A stretch of 64,000 bases of DNA from positions 5,395,378-5,459,377 of the forward strand of contig NC_087381.1 of assembly GCF_963675165.1 (NCBI RefSeq). Reading direction: 5' to 3'. Origin of the DNA: Halichondria panicea (lineage: Eukaryota; Porifera; Demospongiae; Suberitida; Halichondriidae). The position numbers were made by a program, and so were the translations under genes. Below are positions 34,301-46,800 of this stretch, piece by piece (the stretch's first letter is position 1; each line of letters begins with the position of its first letter). Below the pieces are notes generated by a model that saw nothing but the letters and a program-made list of their open reading frames with translations, was not told the origin of the DNA and did no database searches.

Positions 34301-37300
34301 CTGTGATGTACAGTTGTAACTCTGGCTATCAACTGTCGGGATTAGCTACTGTGGTCTGTCAAGATAGCGGAAATTGGAGCCCGAGGCCAAATTGTTTAGG
34401 TATATCTATGTTACATGCTCATTATGTGTATGCATTCTGCTGTAAGCTATAATAACTGTACACTTCTGTCATCGTAATCACAGCTATTTGTGGCTCCCCA
34501 CCATCAATTTCCAACGGGTCACCTGGTACACCAACAAGCACAGTAGCAGGAGGAACAGTGACATACACCTGTAACAATGGCTACCAACGTTTAGGATCCG
34601 CTACAGTGACCTGTCAGGCTAGTGGAAGTTGGAGTACTACACCAATATGCTTAGGTATCAAGAGTTCATTAGGAAGAGTATGCAACTCCACTTAAAACCC
34701 CAGTACATGTAGGCGTTCTGTCCAACCTACGTCACAACCATAAACTGCATGTGAATTAGGAAATTTTCAATGCATGCATGAGTGATTTTCTATAGGCTTC
34801 TAGTCATGTTTTCTTGACTAAATTGTTAGGCTTCCCAAACCACACTGGTAAGTTGTGGTCACAAATAAGCCTTATAAGGGTATGGAGTGGGTGGTTTGTA
34901 GGATTTTTTAGATTTTCAAAAAGAGACCCGCTGCATTCTGTGATGCATGTAATTAAGTTGGCTTGGCCCTACTTCACGACAATCAGGATTCATTTCCAAA
35001 TTATACTCACTATCAGGGGGCACTTGTTTAAGTGTTTAGAGGGGTCTTTGAGACGCATGTGCATGTTTTTCTTGGCTTGGTATTTGTGGATTTGCAAAAT
35101 AAAGCTTCGTTCTCGAGTTATGCCTAGTTTTACTTACTTGGAATGCACATTGCAGCTTTTCAGAAGAGTCCATAGCAAAACTTGTTCACCGAGTGTTGCT
35201 ACTCTACTTAGTAGTTAGCTCTGCACTAGAACGTTAGCTATTGATAGCAGCTGCAAGAGTGAGAAGAGAGCTGCAAGGCTCTGCTGACGTACTTGCAGCC
35301 ACCATTAGACTTGAACTTTTGGCGTCGATCGTTATTAACAACAATCATCGTCGGTCATTACCCACTCATTGAGTTTCCCTGTGGATTCTACATGCAGCAA
35401 AATTAAAAATGTTCATCATGATAATTATAATTATAATCAATGTGTGTATAAAAGCTAGCTATAGTAGCTTTATGTTATGTAGCTTTGGCACCTCCACCGA
35501 GGCATCAGCACCCGCGGTGCTTTCATTCCATCAGCATTGTTCAATTGTATCTCAATTGGCTGCATGTGCATGGTTACAAGAGTATAAATTATGTACTTTA
35601 ATTGTGACGTAGGTCTGGCAGAATGCGACCTGTGCATGTACAGTCTATTTGAGTACTCTTTCTAATAGAGTATTAGCCTCGACCCCAGGCCGATCTGTCT
35701 CCAATTGAACGCTAGGTCGTCTACAACAGTGACCTGTCAGGCTAATGGAAGTTGGACTGCAAGACCAAGTTGCTCACGTAAGATTCTTAAATGCACCAAA
35801 ATCACCAAATTGTGCACGTTAATGGTTTTAATACTTTTATAGTTATATGCATGAGCTAGTGTGTACATGCATAATTCTGTAGCTATCTCTTGTGGCAACC
35901 CTCCGACCATTCCCAATGGGTCCAGGACTTTCACTGGCACCACATTTGGAGATACGGCCATCTACACCTGTAACACTGGGTACCAACTGTCAGGAGCAGC
36001 TACAATGATCTGTCAGGCTAGTGGAAGTTGGAGTACTGCACCGACTTGCCCACGTAATAATTCTATACAAAATTAATGATCTGATCTCATGTGTATATAT
36101 AATTATGTCTGTACATCTGTATAGCTGTCCCCTGTGGTAGCCCTCCGACCATTCCCAATGGGTCCAGGACCTTCACTGGTACGATATTTGAGGATACGGC
36201 CACATACACCTGTGACGATGGCTATCAACTGTCAGGATCATCTACAGTGACCTGTCAAGCTAGTGGAAGTTGGAGTGCAAGACCAACTTGCCCACGTATA
36301 TATACTAAATAATAGAAGCAATCAAACCTTATACAAGTGGCCTGATTTCATGTGTATGTCTCTACATCCGTAGCTGTCTCCTGTGGCAACCCTCCCACTA
36401 TTCCCAATGGGTCCAGGACTTTCACTGATACAACAATTGGGGAGATGGTCACCTACATCTGTGACAATGGCTATCAACGTTCAGGATCAGCTGCAGTAAT
36501 GTGCCAGGCTAGCGGAAGTTGGAGCACAATACCAAGCTGTAATGGTGAGCAGTATATATTATCTTAAGTAGAGCTGGTACGAATCAAAGACCCATGCAAT
36601 CATCTTGCTTGTTTGTTATTGAAAGTTCAGTTTTCAATTGACACATTCATAGCACATCGCGTAATAACTTTTCTGAGAAGAATAACAAACATGATCCTTG
36701 ATCTGTATAACAGCTGTCTCCTGTGCAACCCTCCAACTATTGTTTTTTATTTTGGACATCCACTGGTATATTCCGTAGTTAACCGTCGAACCGGCCACTT
36801 GTTTTGATAGCTTCATTTAGGCTAAACAAGGGGTGGGCGGATATTTTATTATGTGGCTACTGAACCGTGCAAGCGCCCGTCCAAGAGAATTATGTTGGTA
36901 CTTTCTGTGAAAACTACACAGCTCCATCTTTTTTACAGTGACAATGGGCGGTTTGACTTTTAACTAAGGTACATCCTTTGGAGAAACCGCCACCTACTTC
37001 TGTAACACAGTGTTTCAGGCGTAGGTGGCAGTTTCTGAGTATTCCAAGTGTCAGGTGACATGTCAAGCTAGTGGAAGTTGGAGTAGTAAGACCAAGTTGT
37101 ATTGGTTGTAATGATATAGAGTTTTCTTGCTTTAAAACTATGTTGATTCCTCAGCTTCACAAGCTTTCTATAAACAGCTATAGTTTTCAGTTCATCACTT
37201 TTATGTACATCTATACATCTATACATCTTTATTGTAAATTCCATTTAGTTTTTGTTTCGACTTGTATCATACATAATAAAATACATGCATGCAATTGCTT

Positions 37301-38659
37301 TTTGCACATCTGTTACAGTAGCTCCTCAGCCTGGCTCTTGTGACAATCCTCCGACCATTCCCAATGGATTCAGGACTTTTGTTGGTACATCATTTGGAGA
37401 GTCGGCATTTTACACCTGTAACAGTGGATATCAACGTTTAGGATCAGCTACAGTGACCTGTCAGGCTAGTCGAAGTTGGAGTACTAGACCAACTTGTAAA
37501 GGTGTGTATGTATAGCTCATAGTTCTGTCAGTTGCTATTAATTTCAATGCAGCAATTTGTCCTCCTCTCACTCTTGTGAATGGAGTGGTTGCTTACCTTC
37601 CAAGCAGTTCCGTCATACTAGAAGGAACAGTAGCTCAACACAGCTGTAACACTGGCTACCGTCTCTCTGGAAACGGTACGAGACTCTGCAGCAATAATAA
37701 TGGCACTGCTGGTGTTTGGAGTTTGCCAAATTTATCATGTAGAGGTGAGAATACGAAATAGCAACTGTGTTACACATGCACATAAGAACACCTGAATTAA
37801 TTCGTTGATTAATTTCACAATTATGAACTTTAGGTATCATAATTCAACTCCGTTTTGGTGGTGTACGTGATTGCAGTCAGTACACTGCCTCTGAAATGGT
37901 TCAGAAAACTGATGACATCACTGCCACACTTGTGCAAGGTGTCATTGCTTCTTGTAATTGTCGTTTAAACTCAACTTTCTTGTTTAACGCGTTTCTGAAA
38001 TGCTTTGCTGATTCTCCACAACATGTGACATACAGAGCAACATTGTTGAGCTCAAGTGATCTGTCCACATCAAAAGTGCTTGAGTATATAGAGAAATGGA
38101 TTCATTCCACTTCAAGTGTGATTATTCAGAATCTTAATCTTAACCTCAATTCAACTTGTCCAACAGTTATTGCTGACTTCGATAGCTTGGAATGCCCAGT
38201 ACAAGACCCTTTGTCCGTTTTGGATAACATTGCTGTTATTACAAGCTCTGTAATGGCTATTGTTATTTTTATGTTCGTTCTGTTTGTTGTTTTTATTCTC
38301 ATCAAGAGACGTCGAAGCAAAACTGCCAATAACCGGGACTCTTTAGAAACGACAAGGTATTTCATAACATAGTAATAATTATACACAGAGCTTTAAAACA
38401 ATGAACATTCATTTTTGTTCTAAAATGCAGCAGTAACAGAAATCTGAACACTACCGGAACTAATTTCCCAACCATCCCTCGCCCCCATGTGGGTATCCCC
38501 TCACTCTCTACGGAGTATGAAGTGCCTGAGGCAACAGCATACCCAGAGTATGATGAGGTAGGACCTCCTGTGGTGAAAGATGGCAAGAATCAGTACAGCT
38601 TTGACGTGGACCCTTGTCCTGCGTACGGACAAACGACTTTGAAGAAAAGATCACCTTGA
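31323..38659 (+). CDS. Receptor 3: sushi/CCP receptor with YDEV tail
   Basis: Exons: signal 31323-31389; sushi 32623-32804 (one-base deletion, frameshifted), 32858-33028, 34229-34399, 34484-34654, 35883-36053, 36125-36295, 36374-36544, 37322-37501, 37553-37744; membrane-proximal plus TM 37834-38356; tail 38434-38659. Skipping the broken 32623 exon gives an open 737-aa frame. A second signal-like exon at 32506-32553 is 48 nt, which breaks the usual phase, so I prefer the 31323 start. The membrane-proximal exon is about as conserved as in receptor 1 and the TM is followed by IKRRRSK. The tail has EYEVPEA, PEYDEVGPP and PCPAYG. Relics of three further sushi exons lie at 35,723-35,778, 36,713-36,810 and 36,935-37,105. 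Confidence 0.72.
32506..32804 (+). pseudogene. Second signal exon and frameshifted first sushi exon of receptor 3
   Basis: The signal exon 32506-32553 lacks about 13 nt of the usual hydrophobic core and ends in the wrong phase. The first sushi exon has ATTCAAATGGC where paralogues have ATTCAAAATGGC. Either the true start is upstream, or this 5' end is dead. Confidence 0.65.
33190..33429. repeat. Left arm of a 240-bp inverted repeat
   Basis: Base-for-base complement of 34820-35059 as far as I could compare. Open frames in both arms are mirror images and not a gene. Confidence 0.92.
33475..33821. mobile_element. TIR element TACCTTATTATAAACGGGTA
   Basis: Left end and right end (TACCCGTAATAATAAGGTA) are inverted with small differences. 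It lies between the arms of the 240-bp inverted repeat. TA-flanked, about 347 bp. Confidence 0.75.
34019..34228. repeat. Duplicated intron block (four copies in window)
   Basis: The block from ATCAGCATTGTTCGATTG through GGTCTGGCAGAATGCGAC recurs at about 35,527-35,675, 61,585-61,777 and 62,628-62,831. Three of the four lead straight into the ICGSPPSISNGSPGTPTS-type sushi exon, so exon and intron were duplicated together. Confidence 0.85.
34820..35059. repeat. Right arm of the 240-bp inverted repeat
   Basis: Partner of 33190-33429. Between the arms (1,390 bp) lie two intact sushi exons (34229, 34484) and one MITE. Confidence 0.92.
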
Positions 38660-39310
38660 CCTCAACTAAAATGGAACCCCAGTATAGTGACTATAATTGT
38701 TTTGTTGGACTAAAAATAATAATAATTATGCTTGACAATGTATTAACATTTATATATAGCACTTAGTGTACCATGACTGTAATGTAGATTAATTAGTGCA
38801 CTTATTTTTATTGTGTGAAATGCTGTCAGTATGTAGTTTGATAATACGTTGCTGCAAATTAATGTATATTTGGTGGCCAAAAGTTAGGCCAAAGAGGTAT
38901 CAAAAATTGATGAGGGGTGAGGCTTTGTTTTCTCCTTTTTTAATTCCCCTTGATAAAAATCATACAAAAAAAGAAAGTAATTGTAGTACATCAAACTGAT
39001 GGCTAATAAATAGTTTGAAACACTTTTAGAGTAGCTTATCAATATTTGTCCGTCTCTAAAAATCCGACGCTCACAAAATGATCTGCAATGCAAACTTTTG
39101 TGCACCACAATGAAGGCCTGCAGCTATATACTGAAAGAGGTTTGATGATAATCTGGAATGTCTGCCGGTTTATTGTTAATGAAAGTAAAGTTTCTGGTCA
39201 ACCTCCGCCTTATTGATTTCATTGCCTCATCAATTATTTGTTATGACGTCATTCACTGATTAGCGATCTACCTCATGTACTACTTGTATATAGTTTATAT
39301 ATACATATTT
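38660..39310. other. Region after receptor 3
   Basis: No gene or strong repeat seen; AT-rich 3' flank. Confidence 0.4.
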
Positions 39311-39319
39311 GACATGAGT

Positions 39320-40820
39320 CCTTTCTTGTCCTGCATACGGGCAGACGCTGAAGACTTGATCATGATACACACCCCAAGAAAAAAGGAACAATGACTGAAT
39401 CACACTAGATGTAAATACTCACTAAATGTACACTCTTACATAGTCCGTTGTGCCGTTCAATCAAGCTCCTATCGGTGTATGTACTGATGTTGTTCTTATA
39501 CTTCCCTCCTAGCATGTGCATATCTTTGGATTTCAAATTCTAATCACAACTATAAGACTGTGATCATTCAGGACTTCATTTCAACCTCAATGCATGCAAT
39601 TAACCTGTCCTGTCCAACTAGATCTACATGCAGTTATTGCTGACTTCAATAGTTTGAAATGTTCAGTACAACAACCTCCTTCATTAGCTATGGATAACAC
39701 TGCTGTTAGTATGGGATCTGTGAAAGCTACATGCATGCAATTATAGGTTTATTATGTACTGCTGGTTGACACTGTGATAAATCTAAGCATGCAACATTCC
39801 TATCACTCAGGGGAGTTCTGTTAATTATAATCATCCTTGTCACACCCGACAAATATATGCTGGTATAGATTTACCTACAATATCCCAGAAAAAGTTTTCG
39901 TGCAAGTCATTTAAATCGTGCCTATTATTATGGTCTATTTTTTGGGTACTTGTTTACTTATTGATGTTGTGGTTGCTGCCAAAACACATCAAAAAACAAA
40001 ATTCCTAGAAACAAGGTATTCTAAACAATCAACAAATCTAGAGGTTGTGCGCAGAAATTAATCGCATAGTCAAATAGTCACTTCGTTGAAAATAATTATT
40101 GGTTGGCACTAAACTCCTAGCCACCTTCGCAGGCCCTCCTTTTTCTGTTCTTTCAATATAAGTATTACGGCAGGAATTAAAAAAAGAACTAAGAAAAAGG
40201 AAGCTGTGACAAAGAACAGAAAGGAAGGCCTGCATGCGATGGAGGCTACTAAACTCCACTGACCTTCTTATACGAAATACTTAGCCGAGTCGTTCCGCTT
40301 TAACTGTGATCATCCAGAATCTTCGTGTCAACCGGGATGCAACCTGTCCAACAGTTATTGCTGACTGGAATACCCTGTACAACAACCTCTTATATCAGCC
40401 ATGAATATAACACTGCTATTATTATGGGATCTGTGATTGCTACAATTATCGTTATTTAGTTGCCCGTTGTTTTATTTATTGCTGCACGTGGTTGTCAATA
40501 GATCTATCTCTTACATGGTAAAAGCAAAATTTCCATCACTCGAAAGTCCATTCGTATCACCAATCCATGTCGGAGGTAGGTTCCACCTGGACTTCAATAC
40601 TGAGTCCATTTTAATCATGTATGAATCAACCCTGTCACACAATCTAGTCAGCCAATCCATGGATATAATACCGGTACGCATTTAAATCACATTACGGGTG
40701 TGATAAACTTTTTAGTACTGAACAGATGATTGATACTGTTGTGATTGCTGCCAAAACACATTATAAAACAAAATTCCTCTAGAAACAAGGTATTCTAAAC
40801 AATAAACAAATCTAGAGGTT
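39320..40820 (+). pseudogene. Stacked fossils of receptor 3' exons
   Basis: Tail end at 39,325-39,360 (CCTGCATACGGGCAGACGC); membrane-proximal plus TM fossils at 39,550-39,740 and 40,296-40,460; juxtamembrane fossils at 39,960-40,040 and 40,735-40,820. At least two dead 3' ends precede the first sushi exon of receptor 4. An inverted pair at 40,107-40,158 and 40,200-40,258 flanks part of it. Confidence 0.75.
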
Positions 40821-40861
40821 GTGCCCATAATTATAGATCCGTAGATCTATATATTGTCCAG

Positions 40862-43800
40862 TTTTAGGTCCTTCTCCATCCAGCTGCTCAACACCACCTA
40901 CTATTCAAAATGGCTACATCTCTTCAAGTATGTCCTATTCAGCAACGTACAGCTGCAACCCTGGGTACCAACTGTTGGGATCTGCCACAGCTATTTGTGA
41001 AATGGAAGAAATTGATTTTGTTTTCTGGATCTCCGTACCTACGTGCATAGGTAATTACTATAGGCATGCATACTATAATCAATATAACTGGGGTTTACGT
41101 ATAACTAGGGTGACACAAGGTGTCATGGGGCGAGCGTGTTAGCAGTACAGGTGGTTCACATCTATGTGTTGTGAATACCTATATGCCTGTCTTGTTCCAA
41201 GCGTGCCTGTCTGGCCTCAGGAGTCTCTGTAGAAAAAAAACACTGGCTTATCATCATGAACGCCACTGGCACTTACCCGAGGCTCTGCTGGTTTGAGTTG
41301 AAGCAGCCATTTGCTGTAGGCGTGCCTGCCTGGCCTCAGGAGTCTCTGTAATGAAAATTACACTGGCTTGTATCACCTGTACGCCGCCTGTACTTACCTG
41401 AAGCTCTGCTGGCTTGGGTGGAAGCAGCCATTTGCTGTAGGCGTGCCTGCCTGGCCTCAGGAGTCTCTGTGTCCCGTCTCAGTTGCTGGGATGCTCTATT
41501 GGCATCCAGTGCAATGGTTACCTTGAATCTTGAGTGCCCTGTGCTTTTCTCTGCGTTTGGCTAGCCTGACTTCTTTCTCTTCAGCTGTTTCTTGGGCTCT
41601 TGCTTGTCTCTCTCGATCCCTCCTTATTCGAAGCCTTTCTTGCTTGCGTTCGTTGTCAGTATTCGAAACTTTTTCTTATGCTTGTGCAAAATACACAAAG
41701 AATACACTAAATTGGTAAGGACCGCATGTGTAAAAACCGGCTATCAGGCCGACCGTACCATTACCATAACATACATACATACATACATACATACATACAG
41801 AGAAATTGTCTACCGAGGTCACTAAGACTAGGAGAATGTTGAACATTGTGGGGCGAGCGTAAGAAAACATGCTTGTTTTACGAATTAAAAGAAATATGTT
41901 GTATTTAAATTCAAGGTTATTAATTTAGTATACGTATAGTAGAAGCATTTTACATTCGCACTGGTAGTTATCAAGGTCGCGTAACTGAGTTCATGACAGT
42001 ACCATTATAAGAACATGAGAAGGGCTGTGCAGAGATTAGGTTGTCAACAGTGACTTCGGCTTCATCTATTTCAGCAATTGCTGCTACATTTTGGCCAAAT
42101 ACGTCCAATGTAAGATAGTTTCCACCTGGTGTGCTTATGATAACTTTAGCTCTCAATTGCTTTGTGGAGTGACGAAGACTTTGAATCAATGAGCATTTGT
42201 TGCATTTGCCTGTAGTGTCAGTTGAGATGGTGATCTTACTTTTGCAGTTGAGACATGAGATATACGAGTCGAGTGATAAAACACCTACAATTTCAGCTGA
42301 TGGTACAGTTGGGAAAGTGTCTGGGACATCATCATGGACCACAACATTTGGCAGTTCCTCAATTTTTGTCACTGTTGACCTGTTGCGAGGTACTTGAAGA
42401 TATTTTTCGTGCTGGAACTCATTGACAAGAATGTTTTCAAATTTGTATGTTTCACCTTTTACAAGCGAATCAATCTTGTTCTCAAAAAGAATTAGCTTAG
42501 TTGATGTCGTGGAATCTGCAATATGAACATCTTGTTTCCAGAGCCCATCTGATATCTGGGCCTTAGGTGAAACCATCAATACTTTGGCATTCACTGTGAC
42601 ACGATCATACCCGTTCCTTGTTCGACACTTCATCAAGATGTAGATCTACGTATGTCTGTATTCAATATTTTATTAACATCGACGTGGAAGTCGGTAAGGA
42701 TCATGAGTCCCAAAAGCAAATTGTGCCGGTCCATGACGTATGGATACATACATACATACATACATACATACATACAGACAAAATTGCAACGTTGAAGACT
42801 AGGTAGGGACTCGCTTCGCTCGCCCCAATAAGGCTCGCTACGCTCGCCCCAATTATCTATAGCTGTGAATTGTAACTCTCCTCCATCTATTTCTAATGGG
42901 TCACCTGATACACCAACAAGTACAACTGTTGGAGGGACAGTGACATACAGCTGTGAGACTGGTTACGTACTGTCAGGATCAGCTACAGTGAACTGTGAGG
43001 CTAGTGGAACTTGGAGTACCAGACCGATTTGTAACAGTGAGCAATGAGTATGGATCGAGACTGTATCAGATTCAAACCTATTTCGCCCATTATAGAAGGA
43101 TCATTCCAACAAACTATTCAACTAATTTAAAGAAACAATTATATCTGTCTCTTGTCAGAACTCACTTAACATATTGCTCGCAGTTGTGGAGACCTAAATT
43201 AATAAAGGATATCAAGTCACTAGAAAAAGTGCAACGCAGAGCCACAAAATATATCCTTAATGATTATGTATCAGACTACAAAGCAAGACTCTGCAAATTA
43301 AAGTTATTGCCCCTCATGAGATGGTTTGAACTGCAAGATATCATGTTTATTGTGAAATATATGCAGCAGCAGTCGGACGATATAAGAGAACTAGTATCTT
43401 TCACTTCATCCAAAACCAGGGCAGGCTGCTCAGGCCATTCCCTTCAAATTAAATTTGCTAGAAATAACTATTCAAGACACTTCTACTTCATTAGAATTGC
43501 AAAAGTATGGAATAAATTGCCGTCGAATTTAATAAATCTAGATTCATCTCTAGGAACAATCAAGAAAAAGACTTCGGACTTTTTAGTGTCAGATTTTCTA
43601 GAAAACTTTGACACAAATAACTTATGTTCATTTCATATGGTTTGCCCATGCTCTAAATGTCATATATATATAGGATCCTCTGTTAACTATACTTATCACT
43701 CTATAGATTATATAATATACATCAGCTGCTCCAATGTTGGAGTAAGTCTGTCAGCTATTTCCTCTCACCTAATAATTTTCACTTAATTTCTTTTGTGCAT

Positions 43801-46800
43801 AGCTGTAAAGTTCACATAATAATAATAATAATAATAATAGTTGTCTCCTGTGGGTCTCTTCCCTCTATTTCAAATGGATCACCTGGTGCTCCAACAAGTA
43901 CAACATTTGGAGGGACAGGGACGTGCAGCTGTAATACTGGTTACGTACTGTCAGGATCAGCTACAGTGAACTGTGAGGCTAGCGGAGGTTGGAGTACTAG
44001 ACCAACTTGTGAAGGTGAGCAATGAGTAGCTAGGAGACTGTAACGTATTGAAATGTATTGCATCTTATAATAGTCATTTCCTGTGGATCTCTTCCCTCTA
44101 TTTCCAATGGGTCACCTGGTACTCCGACAAGTACAACATTTGGAGGAACAGGGACATACAGCTGTAATACTGGTTACGTACTGTCAGGATCAGCTACGGT
44201 GAACTGTGAGGCTAGCGGAGGTTGGAGTACTAGACCGACTTGTGAAAGTGAGCAATGAATAGCTATAGGATACTTTAATTGTCGATTAAAATGCACCGCC
44301 TTTCCATTATAATAGTCGTCTCCTGTGGGTCTCTTCCCTCTATTTCCAATGGATCACCTGGTACTCCAACAAGTACAACATTTGGAGGGACAGGGACGTA
44401 CAGCTGTAATACTGGTTACGTACTGTCAGGATCAGCTACAGTGACCTGTGAGGCTAGCGGAGGTTGGAGTACTAGACCGACTTGTGAAAGTGAGCAATGA
44501 ATAGCCTTTAATTGTAAAATGCACCGCCTTTCCATTATAACAGTCGTCTCCTGTGGGTCTCTTCCCTCTATTTCCAATAGATCACCTGGTACTCCAACAA
44601 GTACAACATTTGGAGGGACAGGGACGTACAGCTGTAATACTGGTTACGTACTGTCAGGATCAGCTACAGTGAACTGTGAGGCTAGCGGAGGTTGGAGTAC
44701 TAGACCAACTTGTGAAAGTGAGCAATAAGTAGCTAGGAGACTTTAATTGTCAGATTAAAATGCACATTGTAATAGTCGTCTCCTGTGGGTCTCTTCCCTC
44801 TATTTCCAATGGGTCACCTGATACTCCAACAAGTACAACATTTGGAGGGACAAGGACGTACAGTTGTAATACTGGTTACATACTGTCAGGATCAGCTACA
44901 GTGAACTGTGAGGCTAGCGGAGGTTGGAGTACTAGACCAACTTGTGAAAGTGAGCAATGAGTATATATAGCTAGTTGTCAGATTAAAATGCACCACCTTT
45001 CCATTATAATAGTCGTCTCCTGTGGGTCTCTTCCTTCTATTTCCAATGGGTCACCTGATACACCAACAAGTACAACATTTGGAGGGACAGGGACGTACAG
45101 CTGTAATACTGGTTACGTACTGTCAGGATCAGCTACAGTGAACTGTGAGGCTAGCGGAGGTTGGAGTACTAGACCAACTTGTGATGGTGAGCGATGACTA
45201 TGGATCGAGATTGTAACATATTGAAATGCATTGCATCTTAGTCATCTCCTGTGGGCCCCTTCCCTTTATTTCCAATGGGTCACCTGATACACCAACAAGT
45301 ACATCATTTGGAGGGACAGGGACGTACAGCTGTAATACTGGTTACGTACTGTCAGGATCAGCTACAGTGAACTGTGAGGGTAGCGGAGGTTGGAGTACTA
45401 GACCAACTTGTGAAAGTGAGCAATGAGTATATATAGCTAGTTGTCTGATTAAAATGCACCGCCTTTTCATTATAATAGTCGTCTCCTGTGGGTCTCTTCC
45501 TTCTATTTCCAATGGGTCACCTGATACTCCAACAAGTACATCATTTGGACGGACAGGGACGTACAGCTGTAATACTGGTTACGTACTGTCAGGATCAGCT
45601 ACAGTGACCTGTGAGGCTAGCGGAGGTTGGAGTACTAGACCAACTTGTGAAGGTGAGCGATAAATATGGATCAAGATTGAAATGCATTGCATCTTAGTCA
45701 TCTCCTGTGGGCCCCTTCCCTCTATTTCCAATGGGTCACCTGATATACCAACAAGTACAACATTTGGAGGGACAGGGACGTACAGCTGTAATACTGGTTA
45801 CGTACTGTTAAGTTCAGCTACAGTCAACTGTGAGGGTAGCGGAGGTTGGAGTACTAGACCGTCTTGTGATGGTGAGCGATGACTATGGATCGAGATTGTA
45901 ACATATTGAAATGCATTGCATCTTAGTCATCTCCTGTGGGCCCCTTCCCTCTATTTTCAATGGGTCACCTGGTACACCAACAAGTACAAAATTTAGAGGG
46001 ACAGGGACGTACAGCTGTAATACTGGTTATGTACTGTCAGGATCAGCTACAGTGACCTGTGAGGCTAGCGGAGGTTGGAGTACTAGACCGTCTTGTGATG
46101 GTGAGCGATGACTATATGGATCGAGATTGTAACATATTGAAATGCATTGCATCTTAGTCATCTCCTGTGGGCCCCTTCCCTCTATTTCCAATGGGTCAAC
46201 TGATACACCAACAAGTACAACATTTAGAGGGACAGGGACGTACAGCTGTAATACTGGTTACGTACTGTCAGGATCAGCTACAGTGAACTGTGAGGTTAGC
46301 GGAGGTTGGAGTACTAGACCGACTTGTGAAGGTGAGCAATGAGTAGCTAGGAGACTGTAACATATTGAAATGCATTGCCTCTTATAATATATTTTAGTCA
46401 TTTCCTGTGGGCCCCTTCCCTCTATTTCCAATGGGTCACCTGATACACCAACAAAGACAACATTTGGAGGGACAGGGACGTACAGCTGTAATACTGGTTA
46501 CGTACTGTCAGGATCAGCTACAGTAACCTGTGAGGCTAGCGGAGGTTGGAGTACTAGACCAACTTGTGAAAGTGAGCAATGAGTAGCTAGTTGTCAGATT
46601 AAAATGCACTGCCTTTCCATTATAATAGTCGTCTCCTGTGGGTCTCTTCCCTCTATTTCGAATGGATCACCTGATACACCAACAAGTACAACATTTGGAG
46701 GAACAGGGACGTACAGCTGTAATACTGGTTACGTACTGTCAGGATCTGCTACAGTGACCTGTGAGGCTAGCGGAGGTTGGAGTACTAGACCAACTTGTGA

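Noticed and set aside
33118-35218. Mirror open frames of 102 and 134 aa (LGFPNHTGKLWSQ)
   Set aside because: They are the two arms of the inverted repeat. No domain is recognised, no splice context, and the frame is not supported beyond the repeat.
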